DNA of 64,000 bases from Bacillus subtilis (GTDB taxonomy: Bacteria; Bacillota; Bacilli; Bacillales; Bacillaceae_C). Below, one piece after another: positions 56,626 to 64,000 of the stretch; the stretch's first letter is position 1, and every line of letters starts with the position of its first letter. The stretch covers positions 1 to 64,000 of the forward strand of contig NZ_VTQV01000022.1 in NCBI RefSeq assembly GCF_008764245.1, in the 5' to 3' direction. Made by a program: the position numbers and the translations under genes. Under the pieces are notes generated by a model. That model ran no database searches and was not told where the DNA came from. It saw nothing but the letters and a program-made list of their open reading frames with translations.

Positions 56626-58416
56626 ATGAATGATCATATTAAAAATAAATTAGAAATTCTCCCAGACCAACCTGGTTGTTATTTAATGAAAGATCGGCAA
56701 GGGACCATAATCTATGTCGGAAAGGCAAAAGTTTTAAAAAATCGAGTGCGATCTTATTTCACTGGTTCGCATGATACAAAAACGCAGCGTCTTGTGAATG
56801 AGATTGAGGATTTTGAGTATATCATGACATCTTCTAATATCGAAGCTTTAATTTTAGAAATGAATTTGATTAAAAAACATGATCCTAAATATAACATCAT
56901 GTTGAAGGATGATAAGAGCTATCCTTACATTAAAATAACAAATGAACGGCACCCCCGCCTTATTATTACGCGTAAAGTAAAAAAAGATAAAGGCAAATAT
57001 TTTGGCCCCTACCCGAATGTACAAGCTGCAAATGAAACCAAAAAGTTGCTTGATCGTCTTTATCCTCTTCGAAAATGTCAAAGCTTGCCTGATCGTGTGT
57101 GTTTATATTATCATCTTGGGCAATGCTTGGCGCCCTGTGTGAATGAAATCCCACAGGAAACGTATAAAAATATAACAAGTGAGATTACAAAATTTTTAAA
57201 TGGCGGTTATAAAGAAATAAAAGCCGATTTACAACAGAAAATGCAAGTGGCGGCGGAAAAATTAGAATTTGAGCGCGCAAAAGAGTATCGTGATCAAATT
57301 TCTAGTATCGAGACCACAATCGAGAAACAAACGATGATGTCGGCTGATTTTATCAATCGCGATGTATTTGGGTATGCGATTGATAAAGGGTGGATGTGTA
57401 TTCAAGTGTTCTTTGTGAGACAAGGGAAACTAATTGAAAGAGATGTCTCCATTTTCCCTATATATGGTGAGCAAGAAGAAGAATTTCTTACGTTTATGGG
57501 GCAATTTTATTCTCAGCCGAATCATTTTAAACCAAGGGAAATTTTGATTCCAGAAAATGCGGATCAAGAATTAGCTGAACAACTCCTAAATGTCAAAGTT
57601 CTCCAGCCGAAAAAGGGACAAAAAAAGGATCTTGTCAATCTGGCAACAAAAAATGCCCATATGGCATTAAACGAGAAATTCTCCCTTATCGAAAAAGATG
57701 AGGAACGAACCGTCCTTGCGATTGATAAGCTTGGTGAAGCAATGGGGATTTATACGCCATACCGGATTGAAGCTTTTGATAACTCCAATTTACAGGGTGC
57801 TGATCCCGTATCTGCCATGGTTGTCTTTATTAATGGAAAACCGGCGAAAAAAGAATATCGCAAATATAAAATTAAAACCGTTCAAGGCCCAGATGATTAT
57901 GAATCCATGCGAGAAGTTGTAAGGAGAAGATATACGAGAGTCCTTCGAGAGGGATTACCTTTACCAGACCTCATTTTAATTGACGGGGGCAAGGGACAGA
58001 TTGAGGCGGCAAGAGATATATTAGAAAATGAGTTAAATGTTGAGATCCCCATTGCCGGACTTGCTAAAGACGATAAGCATCGAACTTCCCAGTTACTATT
58101 CGGAGACCCTCTAGAGGTTATTCCACTAGGGAGAACCTCACAAGAATTTTATTTATTACAAAGAATTCAAGATGAGGTGCATCGTTTTGCCATCACCTTT
58201 CATCGACAGTTACATGGCAAATCTGCTTTCCAATCAATATTGGATGAGGTTGAAGGGATTGGCCCAGCAAGGAAAAAACTATTGCATCGTCATTTTGGTT
58301 CCCTTAAAAAGATGAAAGAAGCGAGTGTAGAGGAGTTTATTCAAATCGGCTTACCAACTAAAACGGCAGAATTATTAAAAGAAAATTTACAAAAGCAAGT
58401 TGAAAAGAAAGAATAG
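56626..58416 (+). CDS. uvrC: Excinuclease ABC subunit C
   Basis: UvrC makes both incisions in nucleotide excision repair. The 596-residue product has the GIY-YIG domain (about 14-95, [18 protein letters not shown]), a UvrB-interaction UVR motif near 200-235, the RNase H-like C-terminal nuclease with FDNSNLQG and [11 protein letters not shown], and a final helix-hairpin-helix domain. ATG 56626 follows GAGGAGGGA. Its last codons carry the promoter of the lysine riboswitch. Confidence 0.97.
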   Translation: MNDHIKNKLEILPDQPGCYLMKDRQGTIIYVGKAKVLKNRVRSYFTGSHDTKTQRLVNEIEDFEYIMTSSNIEALILEMNLIKKHDPKYNIMLKDDKSYPYIKITNERHPRLIITRKVKKDKGKYFGPYPNVQAANETKKLLDRLYPLRKCQSLPDRVCLYYHLGQCLAPCVNEIPQETYKNITSEITKFLNGGYKEIKADLQQKMQVAAEKLEFERAKEYRDQISSIETTIEKQTMMSADFINRDVFGYAIDKGWMCIQVFFVRQGKLIERDVSIFPIYGEQEEEFLTFMGQFYSQPNHFKPREILIPENADQELAEQLLNVKVLQPKKGQKKDLVNLATKNAHMALNEKFSLIEKDEERTVLAIDKLGEAMGIYTPYRIEAFDNSNLQGADPVSAMVVFINGKPAKKEYRKYKIKTVQGPDDYESMREVVRRRYTRVLREGLPLPDLILIDGGKGQIEAARDILENELNVEIPIAGLAKDDKHRTSQLLFGDPLEVIPLGRTSQEFYLLQRIQDEVHRFAITFHRQLHGKSAFQSILDEVEGIGPARKKLLHRHFGSLKKMKEASVEEFIQIGLPTKTAELLKENLQKQVEKKE

Positions 58417-58428
58417 GAGTGCTATAAT
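58400..58428 (+). promoter_or_regulatory. Sigma-A promoter of the lysC leader
   Basis: TTGAAA (58400-58405), 17 bp, TATAAT (58423-58428), overlapping the end of uvrC. Confidence 0.87.
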
Positions 58429-58445
58429 GTAGAAAATTTCAAAAA

Positions 58446-58690
58446 GATAGAGGCGCAAATCTTTAAGAGTAAGAACTTGGAGAAGTACGGGCTTCCTTGA
58501 AGGGTTCTGAAAGGGGAGATTTGCCGAAGTGGAGAAATAACCGTTATTTTCTCTGCTGGTCCTACGTTTAAGAAATGTAGGATTGTCAAAATGGCGAAAA
58601 CCATTTTGGAGAGCTATCCCATGTTGTGATCTGAAGTATTGATAAGTCAAATTCACAAGCAATGAGGATAAACGCTCATTGCTTTTTTAT
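58446..58690 (+). promoter_or_regulatory. Lysine riboswitch upstream of lysC
   Basis: The aptamer (58446-58618) is closed by GATAG/CTATC and has the lysine-class core: AGAGGCGC, AAGAGTAAG, GAAAGGGGA, TTTGCCGAAGTGG and CTGCTGGTCCTACG. A terminator AAGCAATGAG (58657-58666) with CTCATTGCTT (58675-58684) and a T-run follows. Lysine binding should stop transcription. The coding region begins 270 bp after the terminator because a repeat A copy lies between. Confidence 0.95.
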
Positions 58691-58748
58691 TGCTTAGGAA
58701 ACTATAAAATTCTAGCTTGTGGATAAGTTCTAAAAGTGGGTATTGACG

Positions 58749-58896
58749 TCTGGCTCCAGCGCCCAGCGACTAGCAAACTTTCGGTGCCTTCCTACGATAA
58801 GTCAACATCGATTCACCCTTCGGGTTCATCGTGTTTCCTTTATCTCGTCAGGCCCCTAAAAAGTTTGTACGTCGCTAAACGGGCGCTTGCGCTTTT
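58749..58896. repeat. Dispersed repeat A, copy 5, in the lysC leader
   Basis: Full arms GGCTCCAGCGCCCAGCGAC (from 58752) and GTCGCTAAACGGGCGC (to about 58887), with the ACGATAAGTCAACATC centre. It stands between the riboswitch terminator and the lysC ribosome site. Confidence 0.85.
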
Positions 58897-58958
58897 GTTC
58901 TGTGGAATAAAGCAGTTGCTTCGATCAAGGTTGAAAAAGGGAAAGGGAAGGTTGGAAC

Positions 58959-60194
58959 ATGGACACAATCGTAATTAAATTTGGTGGATCTTCATTAAGT
59001 ACAACAGACAAAATTAAAAATGCCGCGGATCGAATCATCCAGATTCGTAAACAAGGTAAAAATGTGGTAGCCGTTGTTTCCGCAATGGGAAAAACAACGG
59101 ATCAATTACTTTCACTTGCAGAGCAGATTACGGATAAACCAGCTCAACGCGAAATGGACATGCTGCTTACGACGGGAGAACAAGTATCGATTTCACTCCT
59201 AACGATGGCATTGACGAGTAAAGGATTCGAAGCAATCTCCTTAACAGGCTGGCAGGCTGGGATTGTGACCGAAAATATACACTCAAATGCTAGAATTTTG
59301 GATGTTAAAACGGCAATGCTTCAGAAACGATTGGATGAAGGCAAGGTAGTGGTAGCAGCTGGATTTCAGGGGGTAACCGAAGAAGGCGAAATCACGACTT
59401 TAGGTCGGGGTGGATCGGACACAACAGCAGTTGCGATTGCGGCAGCATTAGGAGCTGAACGGTGTTTGATTTGTACAGATGTAACAGGAGTGTATACATC
59501 AGATCCGCGCTTTGTCCCTAATGCTCGAAAATTATCTTCTATTTCTTATGATGAAATGCTAGAATTGGCAAACCTTGGAGCTGGTGTTTTACACCCACGT
59601 GCTGTTGAGTTTGCGAAAAATTATGGGGTAGCGCTAGAGGTTCGCTCAAGTGTGGAAAACGTGGAAGGTACAGTAATTGAGGAGGAAGTATCAATGGAAC
59701 AAAATCTGATTGTACGTGGTGTGGCATTTGAAAAAGGTATGACAAGATTGACGATTTTAGGTTTAAGTAACGAATTAAACGGACTATCATCCATTTTTAC
59801 TGTTTTGGCTAATCATCAAATCGATGTGGATATTATTATCCAAAGTCAAACAGATACAAATAAAACCAACCTATCTTTTTCGATTAAAACGAAAGATTTA
59901 GATAATGCGATCGAAGTATTGGAACAGAATAGACAGGTAATTGGCTATGAAGGAATCGAGCATGAGGCTGAGTTGGCGAAAGTATCCATTGTTGGCTCAG
60001 GTATGGTATCGAACCCAGGTGTTGCAGCTCGGATGTTCCAAATCCTTGCTAAAAACCAAATTCAAGTGAAAATGGTGAGCACTTCGGAAATTAAGATTTC
60101 TGTAGTCGTAAATGAAGACCAAATGGAAAAGGCGGCTCAAACATTGCATGAAGAATATGAGTTAGGGGCTGTTCCAGCAGAAGCTACAAATTAA
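58959..60194 (+). CDS. lysC: Aspartokinase (lysine-sensitive, LysC), alpha subunit
   Basis: The enzyme phosphorylates aspartate at the start of lysine, diaminopimelate, threonine and methionine synthesis. The 411-residue product has the kinase N-domain with KFGGSS (7-12), TTGEQVS, GRGGSDTTAVAIA and a C-terminal tandem ACT region (GMTRLTILGL and AKVSIVGSGMVSNPGVAARMF) for feedback control. ATG 58959 lies behind GGGAAGG. The gene is under the lysine riboswitch. As in B. subtilis, a second start inside the frame should give a separate beta subunit. Confidence 0.96.
   Translation: MDTIVIKFGGSSLSTTDKIKNAADRIIQIRKQGKNVVAVVSAMGKTTDQLLSLAEQITDKPAQREMDMLLTTGEQVSISLLTMALTSKGFEAISLTGWQAGIVTENIHSNARILDVKTAMLQKRLDEGKVVVAAGFQGVTEEGEITTLGRGGSDTTAVAIAAALGAERCLICTDVTGVYTSDPRFVPNARKLSSISYDEMLELANLGAGVLHPRAVEFAKNYGVALEVRSSVENVEGTVIEEEVSMEQNLIVRGVAFEKGMTRLTILGLSNELNGLSSIFTVLANHQIDVDIIIQSQTDTNKTNLSFSIKTKDLDNAIEVLEQNRQVIGYEGIEHEAELAKVSIVGSGMVSNPGVAARMFQILAKNQIQVKMVSTSEIKISVVVNEDQMEKAAQTLHEEYELGAVPAEATN
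59694..60194 (+). CDS. Aspartokinase beta subunit from an internal start in lysC
   Basis: ATG 59694 in the lysC frame lies 8 nt behind a strong GAGGAGG (59679-59685). The 166-residue product would consist of the tandem ACT domains only. In B. subtilis aspartokinase II, the same in-frame start makes the regulatory beta chain of an alpha2beta2 enzyme. The conserved internal ribosome site supports the same arrangement here; the small product itself is inferred. Confidence 0.75.
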   Translation: MEQNLIVRGVAFEKGMTRLTILGLSNELNGLSSIFTVLANHQIDVDIIIQSQTDTNKTNLSFSIKTKDLDNAIEVLEQNRQVIGYEGIEHEAELAKVSIVGSGMVSNPGVAARMFQILAKNQIQVKMVSTSEIKISVVVNEDQMEKAAQTLHEEYELGAVPAEATN

Positions 60195-60212
60195 AAGTCA
60201 GACCTTCGAACC

Positions 60213-60330
60213 CAATGCATAATCTACAACACATATAGCCCAAAACCAGGAAAGGCTTGCTCTTCTTTGGTTTTGGGACATTTGCATGTGATGAGCTTAG
60301 ATGACACGGTGATATCGTAAGGAGCGGGCT
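60213..60330. repeat. Diverged repeat B-like hairpin after lysC
   Basis: CCCAAAACCA pairs with TGGTTTTGGG, and the flank GGGACATTTGCATGTGATGAGC resembles the AGAACATTTGCTTGTCGCC edge of repeat B at 61.2 kb. It may also end lysC transcription. Confidence 0.5.
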
Positions 60331-60389
60331 GTTCGTATGTAACGAGACAAATATTTGCGGCTGAAAAATCGTGTTTAGCCCCTTCATGT

Positions 60390-60849
60390 TTAGCTTTGTA
60401 CAGGATCTTTTAAATCCCATCGTACAATAAAAAACACTTTCTTTTTTTTCTTTACAATTTCTTCATGTGCTTCAGTGACAAGATTTTTTTGTGATTGGAC
60501 TTGCTCTGCGATAAATCCAGCTTCCAGACGGAAGGAGGGTTCATTATGCATAAGCAATCGTCTTTCAACAATATCACCGGTAAGTTCTAGCTTCATTTCT
60601 TTTTTATTCTGTTCGACTAATTCTAAATCTCCCCCATGCGGCTTCCTTAAAAAAAGAAGAAATTTCTTCATTTGAAAGCAACGGGAAGGTCCGCGCTATA
60701 TGTTTGCCGACCCAATAGGATATTTCATCGGTATCATTTCCGAGCATTTCAGGAATTAAAATATCCCGAAGCAATTCATAAGCAAACAAGGGGACCAATT
60801 GGTCAGTTTTAGCTTCTTTTTGAAAAGTTTGTGTTGATGCAGGTTTCAC
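60390..60849 (-). pseudogene. yslB: YslB (DUF2507) gene with a frameshift in a G5 run
   Basis: Read on the minus strand from GTG 60849 (behind GAGGGAG), the protein matches YslB up to FFKEAAWG. A run of five G (60635-60631) then shifts the frame to an early stop. With four G the frame continues as DLELVEQNKKEMKLELTGDIVERRL... to 60390, giving 152 residues like the B. subtilis protein. The rest of the sequence is well conserved, so either a recent mutation, slippage at the run or a sequencing error is possible. The function of YslB is unknown. Confidence 0.82.
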
Positions 60850-60986
60850 AGTCCTATCTCCCTCTTTTTCTTTCATTCTTATTATATACAAAAAGAGATC
60901 GATTTTGAAAAAAATTGCTAAAAAAATAGAAAAATATTTAATAAAAATATCTAGCTTATGGATCACTAGCTTATGTTGCGGTTGAT

Positions 60987-61160
60987 GTCTAGCTCCAGCG
61001 CCCAGCGACTAGCAAACTTTCGGTGCCTTCCTACGATAAGTCAACACGATGGTTGGTCAGAATGGCGTTACGCCAGGAAGGCGCGTATTTAGCCTTTGAA
61101 TCTTTTCATCTTTATTATAAAAGTTTGTATGTCGTTAACCGGACGCTTGCGCTTTTCTTA
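60987..61160. repeat. Dispersed repeat A, copy 6
   Basis: The left arm AGCTCCAGCGCCCAGCGAC begins near 60990, and the right end GTCGTTAACCGGACGCTTGCG is near 61130-61150. The centre has the AATGGCGTTACGCCAGGAAG variant found in copy 3. Confidence 0.8.
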
Positions 61161-61197
61161 AAAGATAAGAAAGTATAAATTTTGGCTAATGCTTGAT

Positions 61198-61318
61198 CCA
61201 GCTCCAGGCGCCATCGGCTCGAGGTCAAATAACCTGAACCAATGAAAGGCAAAAAAGCGCCTTTCTTTGGTTCAGAACATTTGCTTGTCGCCGATAGGCG
61301 GGCGCCTTGCGCTTTTCT
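61198..61318. repeat. Dispersed repeat B, copy 2 (reverse orientation)
   Basis: It contains GCTCGAGGTCAAATAACCTG and AGAACATTTGCTTGTCGCC, the complements of blocks in the 33.1-kb copy. CTGAACCAA and TTGGTTCAG form an inner hairpin, with AGGCGCC and GGCGCCT-like ends. It directly precedes the sdh promoter. Confidence 0.75.
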
Positions 61319-61336
61319 TATTAGGAAACCGTTGTC

Positions 61337-61365
61337 TTGACGCTTTATGTAGGGAAGAGTAAAAT
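61337..61365 (+). promoter_or_regulatory. Sigma-A promoter of sdhCAB
   Basis: TTGACG (61337-61342), 17 bp, TAAAAT (61360-61365), about 100 bp before sdhC. Confidence 0.75.
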
Positions 61366-61464
61366 GAATATGTCCACAAAATTGTACTAAATTAATTTTG
61401 TGCTATAGAAATCTACTCCTGATAGATTTCCGGTACAAATGTAAATGATTAAGGGGGGTAAATT

Positions 61465-62094
61465 GTGGCGGGAAAAAATGAATTTTATTGGCGCAGGCTG
61501 CATTCTTTACTGGGGGTTATTCCAGTAGGAGTTTTTTTAGTGCAGCATCTTGTTGTCAATCACTTTGCTACACAAGGAGAAGCGGCATTTAATACAGCTG
61601 CAGGTTTTATGGGGAAATTGCCATTCGTTATTTTCCTTGAATTCTTAGTTATATACATACCAATCCTTTTTCACGGAATTCTCGGGATTTATATCGCGTT
61701 TGTGGCAAAGAACAATCCAATTAAGCTGGGTTGGTTTCGGAATTGGATGTTTACGATTCAAAGGATAACAGGAATTATCTTATTAGCCTTTATTGCTTGG
61801 CATGTTTATCAAACACGTATTCAAGCTGCTTTCGGGGCTGAAGTAAATTTTCAAATGATGGAGGATATTTTATCCAATCCGATTGTTTTGATCTTGTATC
61901 TACTAGGAATCCTTTCGGCGACATTCCATTTATCAAATGGTTTATGGTCTTTCCTAGTCAGATGGGGAATTACTCAATCACCTAGATCTCAAAAAATTTC
62001 TTCATGGGTAATGGGTGTAGTTTTTGTAGTGCTTTCCATCATCGGTGTACGTGCAGCATTAGCCTTTGTTTTTCCTGACTTTTTTGTAGGTTAG
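61465..62094 (+). CDS. sdhC: Succinate dehydrogenase cytochrome b558 subunit
   Basis: SdhC anchors complex II in the membrane and holds two haems b that pass electrons to menaquinone. The 209-residue product has five membrane segments and the haem-binding His residues in RRLHSLLG, VQHLVVNHF, LFHGILG, FIAWHVYQTR and TFHLSNGLW, all matching the B. subtilis type. The start GTG 61465 follows AAGGGGGG. sdhA follows 51 bp downstream. Confidence 0.96.
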   Translation: MAGKNEFYWRRLHSLLGVIPVGVFLVQHLVVNHFATQGEAAFNTAAGFMGKLPFVIFLEFLVIYIPILFHGILGIYIAFVAKNNPIKLGWFRNWMFTIQRITGIILLAFIAWHVYQTRIQAAFGAEVNFQMMEDILSNPIVLILYLLGILSATFHLSNGLWSFLVRWGITQSPRSQKISSWVMGVVFVVLSIIGVRAALAFVFPDFFVG

Positions 62095-62145
62095 TGGACA
62101 GCAAAGCAATTGAACTATGGGTAAAAAAAGGAGTGAATCGCAACG

Positions 62146-63906
62146 ATGAATAACGGTAAAGTCATCGTGGTCGGTGGAGGCTTAGCCGGCTTAATGGCAA
62201 CAATAAAAATAGCTGAAGCAGGGAAGCAAGTGGATCTATTTTCACTTGTTCCGGTAAAACGTTCACATTCCGTCTGTGCTCAAGGGGGAATCAATGGAGC
62301 GGTGAATACGAAGGGTGAAGGGGATTCACCTTGGATTCACTTTGATGATACAGTATACGGTGGGGACTTTTTGGCTAACCAGCCACCAGTAAAAGCAATG
62401 TGTGATGCAGCACCTGGGATTATAAATCTATTAGATCGAATGGGTGTAATGTTTAACAGAACACCAGAAGGATTATTAGATTTCCGTAGATTTGGAGGAA
62501 CTCAGCATCATCGGACGGCCTATGCAGGAGCAACAACAGGTCAACAGCTTTTATATGCATTGGACGAGCAGGTTCGTCGCCATGAAGTAGCTGGACTTGT
62601 AAACAAATATGAGGGTTGGGATTTTCTGGGGATTATTCAAGACGATGCAGGCGCTTGCCGCGGAATCGTTGCCCAAAATATGACAACAATGGAGATTCAA
62701 TCTTTCCCTGCTGATGCCGTTCTTTTAGCAACTGGAGGTCCTGGAATTATTTTTGGTAAATCGACAAACTCTGTTATCAATACGGGGTCTGCTGCTTCAG
62801 TTGTATATCAACAAGGTGCGACCTATGCGAATGGAGAATTTATTCAAATCCATCCAACTGCGATCCCAGGAGATGACAAATTGCGCTTAATGAGTGAATC
62901 TGCGCGTGGTGAAGGTGGAAGGATTTGGACATATAAAGATGGGAAACCATGGTATTTCTTGGAGGAAAAATATCCTGCATACGGAAATCTTGTCCCTCGT
63001 GATATTGCGACACGGGAAATTTTCCATGTATGCGTAGATATGAAATTAGGACTTAACGGTGAAAATATGGTATATCTCGACCTTTCTCATAAGGATGCCC
63101 ATGAGCTTGATGTGAAGCTTGGTGGAATCATTGAAATTTATGAGAAGTTTACTGGGGAAGACCCACGCAAAGTACCAATGAAAATATTCCCAGCCGTTCA
63201 TTACTCTATGGGCGGCCTATGGGTCGATTACAATCAACATACAAATATTGAAGGATTGTTTGCTGCTGGAGAATGCGATTATTCACAACACGGTGCAAAC
63301 CGACTAGGAGCGAACTCTTTATTATCCGCTATTTACGGTGGAATGGTCGCAGGTCCTGAGGCTGTAAAATATATCGATGGACTTGAAAAAAGTTATGATT
63401 CTTTGTCTTCCTCTTTGTTTGATTCAGCTACAAAGAAAGAACAAGAAAAATGGGCTGATATTATGGCCATGGATGGCGATGAAAATGCTTATGTTCTCCA
63501 TAAAGAATTAGGAGAATGGATGACAGATAATGTCACAGTCGTTCGTTACAATGACAAATTGAAGAAAACGGATGATAAAATTCTTGAACTCATGGAGAGA
63601 TGGGAAAACATTAATATTAATGATACATCTGGTTGGAGCAACCAAGGTGCTATGTTTACAAGACAATTAAAAAATATGCTCCACCTAGCACGTGTAATTA
63701 CCATCGGGGCATTAAATCGGAATGAAAGTAGAGGGGCTCATTACAAACCAGATTTCCCTGATCGTAATGATGAAGAATGGTTGAAGACAACGAAAGCTAA
63801 TTACAATGCTAGTACCAACTCCCCTGAATTTAGTTATGAAGATGTAGATGTTTCACTTATTAAACCTCGTGAACGGAATTATGCTAAAAAGAAAGAGGTG
63901 AAATAA
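62146..63906 (+). CDS. sdhA: Succinate dehydrogenase flavoprotein subunit
   Basis: SdhA oxidises succinate to fumarate with covalently bound FAD. The 586-residue product is the same length as in B. subtilis. It has the FAD-binding start VIVVGGGLAGLMATIKIAEAG, the QGGINGAVN and GGTQHHRTAYAGATTG stretches around the flavin, FIQIHPTAIPGDDKLRLMSESARGEGG at the active site and GGLWVDYNQHTNIEGLFAAGECD. ATG 62146 lies behind AAAAAAGGAG. sdhB starts 2 bp after its stop. Confidence 0.98.
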   Translation: MNNGKVIVVGGGLAGLMATIKIAEAGKQVDLFSLVPVKRSHSVCAQGGINGAVNTKGEGDSPWIHFDDTVYGGDFLANQPPVKAMCDAAPGIINLLDRMGVMFNRTPEGLLDFRRFGGTQHHRTAYAGATTGQQLLYALDEQVRRHEVAGLVNKYEGWDFLGIIQDDAGACRGIVAQNMTTMEIQSFPADAVLLATGGPGIIFGKSTNSVINTGSAASVVYQQGATYANGEFIQIHPTAIPGDDKLRLMSESARGEGGRIWTYKDGKPWYFLEEKYPAYGNLVPRDIATREIFHVCVDMKLGLNGENMVYLDLSHKDAHELDVKLGGIIEIYEKFTGEDPRKVPMKIFPAVHYSMGGLWVDYNQHTNIEGLFAAGECDYSQHGANRLGANSLLSAIYGGMVAGPEAVKYIDGLEKSYDSLSSSLFDSATKKEQEKWADIMAMDGDENAYVLHKELGEWMTDNVTVVRYNDKLKKTDDKILELMERWENININDTSGWSNQGAMFTRQLKNMLHLARVITIGALNRNESRGAHYKPDFPDRNDEEWLKTTKANYNASTNSPEFSYEDVDVSLIKPRERNYAKKKEVK

Positions 63907-63908
63907 GG

Positions 63909-64000
63909 ATGGCCGAACAAAAAAAGGTAACTTTCATTATTACCCGTCAAAAAGATAAGGAATCAGAGCCTTATGAAGAAAAATTTGTTTTGGATTACCG
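63909..64000 (+). CDS. sdhB: Succinate dehydrogenase iron-sulfur subunit, N-terminal part
   Basis: ATG 63909 begins 2 bp after the sdhA stop, behind AAAGAGGTG. The 30 codons in view (MAEQKKVTFIITRQKD...) match the start of SdhB of Bacillus; the cysteine clusters lie beyond the window edge. It would complete the sdhCAB operon. Confidence 0.93.
   Translation, partial: MAEQKKVTFIITRQKDKESEPYEEKFVLDY

Overview
The window is chromosomal DNA of a low-GC Gram-positive spore former of the family Bacillaceae. The evidence is a long stretch whose gene order follows the Bacillus subtilis chromosome (nrdR-dnaB-dnaI-ytxC-thrS, infC-rpmI-rplT-ysdA, pheST-rnhC-zapA-yshB-polX-mutS2-yshE-lcfA-fadR-etfBA-trxA-uvrC-yslB-lysC-sdhCAB), a small acid-soluble spore protein gene (sspI), two T-box leaders, guanine and lysine riboswitches, an L20-type infC leader and a sigma-W promoter. 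I cannot name the species.

Layout. (1) 1-7.1 kb: a decayed, AT-rich defence-type island. It holds a type III restriction (Res) gene that is 5'-truncated and split by one in-frame TGA, an intact OLD-family ATPase/Toprim nuclease, and a zinc-ribbon partner gene cut by an IS4-family element with a clean 9-bp target duplication. (2) 7.2-13.5 kb: core replication and translation genes (nrdR, dnaB, dnaI, ytxC, thrS). (3) 13.5-17.7 kb: guanine riboswitch with xpt-pbuX, and a convergent catalase. (4) 17.7-31.6 kb: an accessory stretch with a MATE-like transporter that seems to start at ATT, many small-molecule enzymes (two Nudix, HIT, methyltransferase, APH(3')-like kinase, nucleotidyltransferase, DUF402, HAD, Clp_N-GNAT fusion), two broken genes and a 52-bp tandem hairpin repeat. 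(5) 31.7-42.4 kb: infC operon, ysd genes, sspI, ysgA, pheST. (6) 42.4-64 kb: RNase HIII, cell division, repair, fatty-acid oxidation, thioredoxin, UvrC, aspartokinase and the start of the succinate dehydrogenase operon.

Working links. DnaB and DnaI load the replicative helicase and NrdR controls dNTP supply. FadR has a near-perfect operator over its own promoter and sits with lcfA and etfBA, which feed electrons from fatty-acid oxidation to the same respiratory chain that SdhCAB serves. The fadB (ysiB) gene usually found between fadR and etfB is missing. At least two families of dispersed intergenic palindromic repeats (called A and B here) and one larger palindromic element (C) sit between genes; one copy of A separates the lysine riboswitch from lysC.

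No rRNA, tRNA or CRISPR array was seen. The least explained pieces are the OLD nuclease plus zinc-ribbon pair, the ATT-initiated transporter, the Clp_N-GNAT fusion and the covarying 52-bp hairpin repeats.
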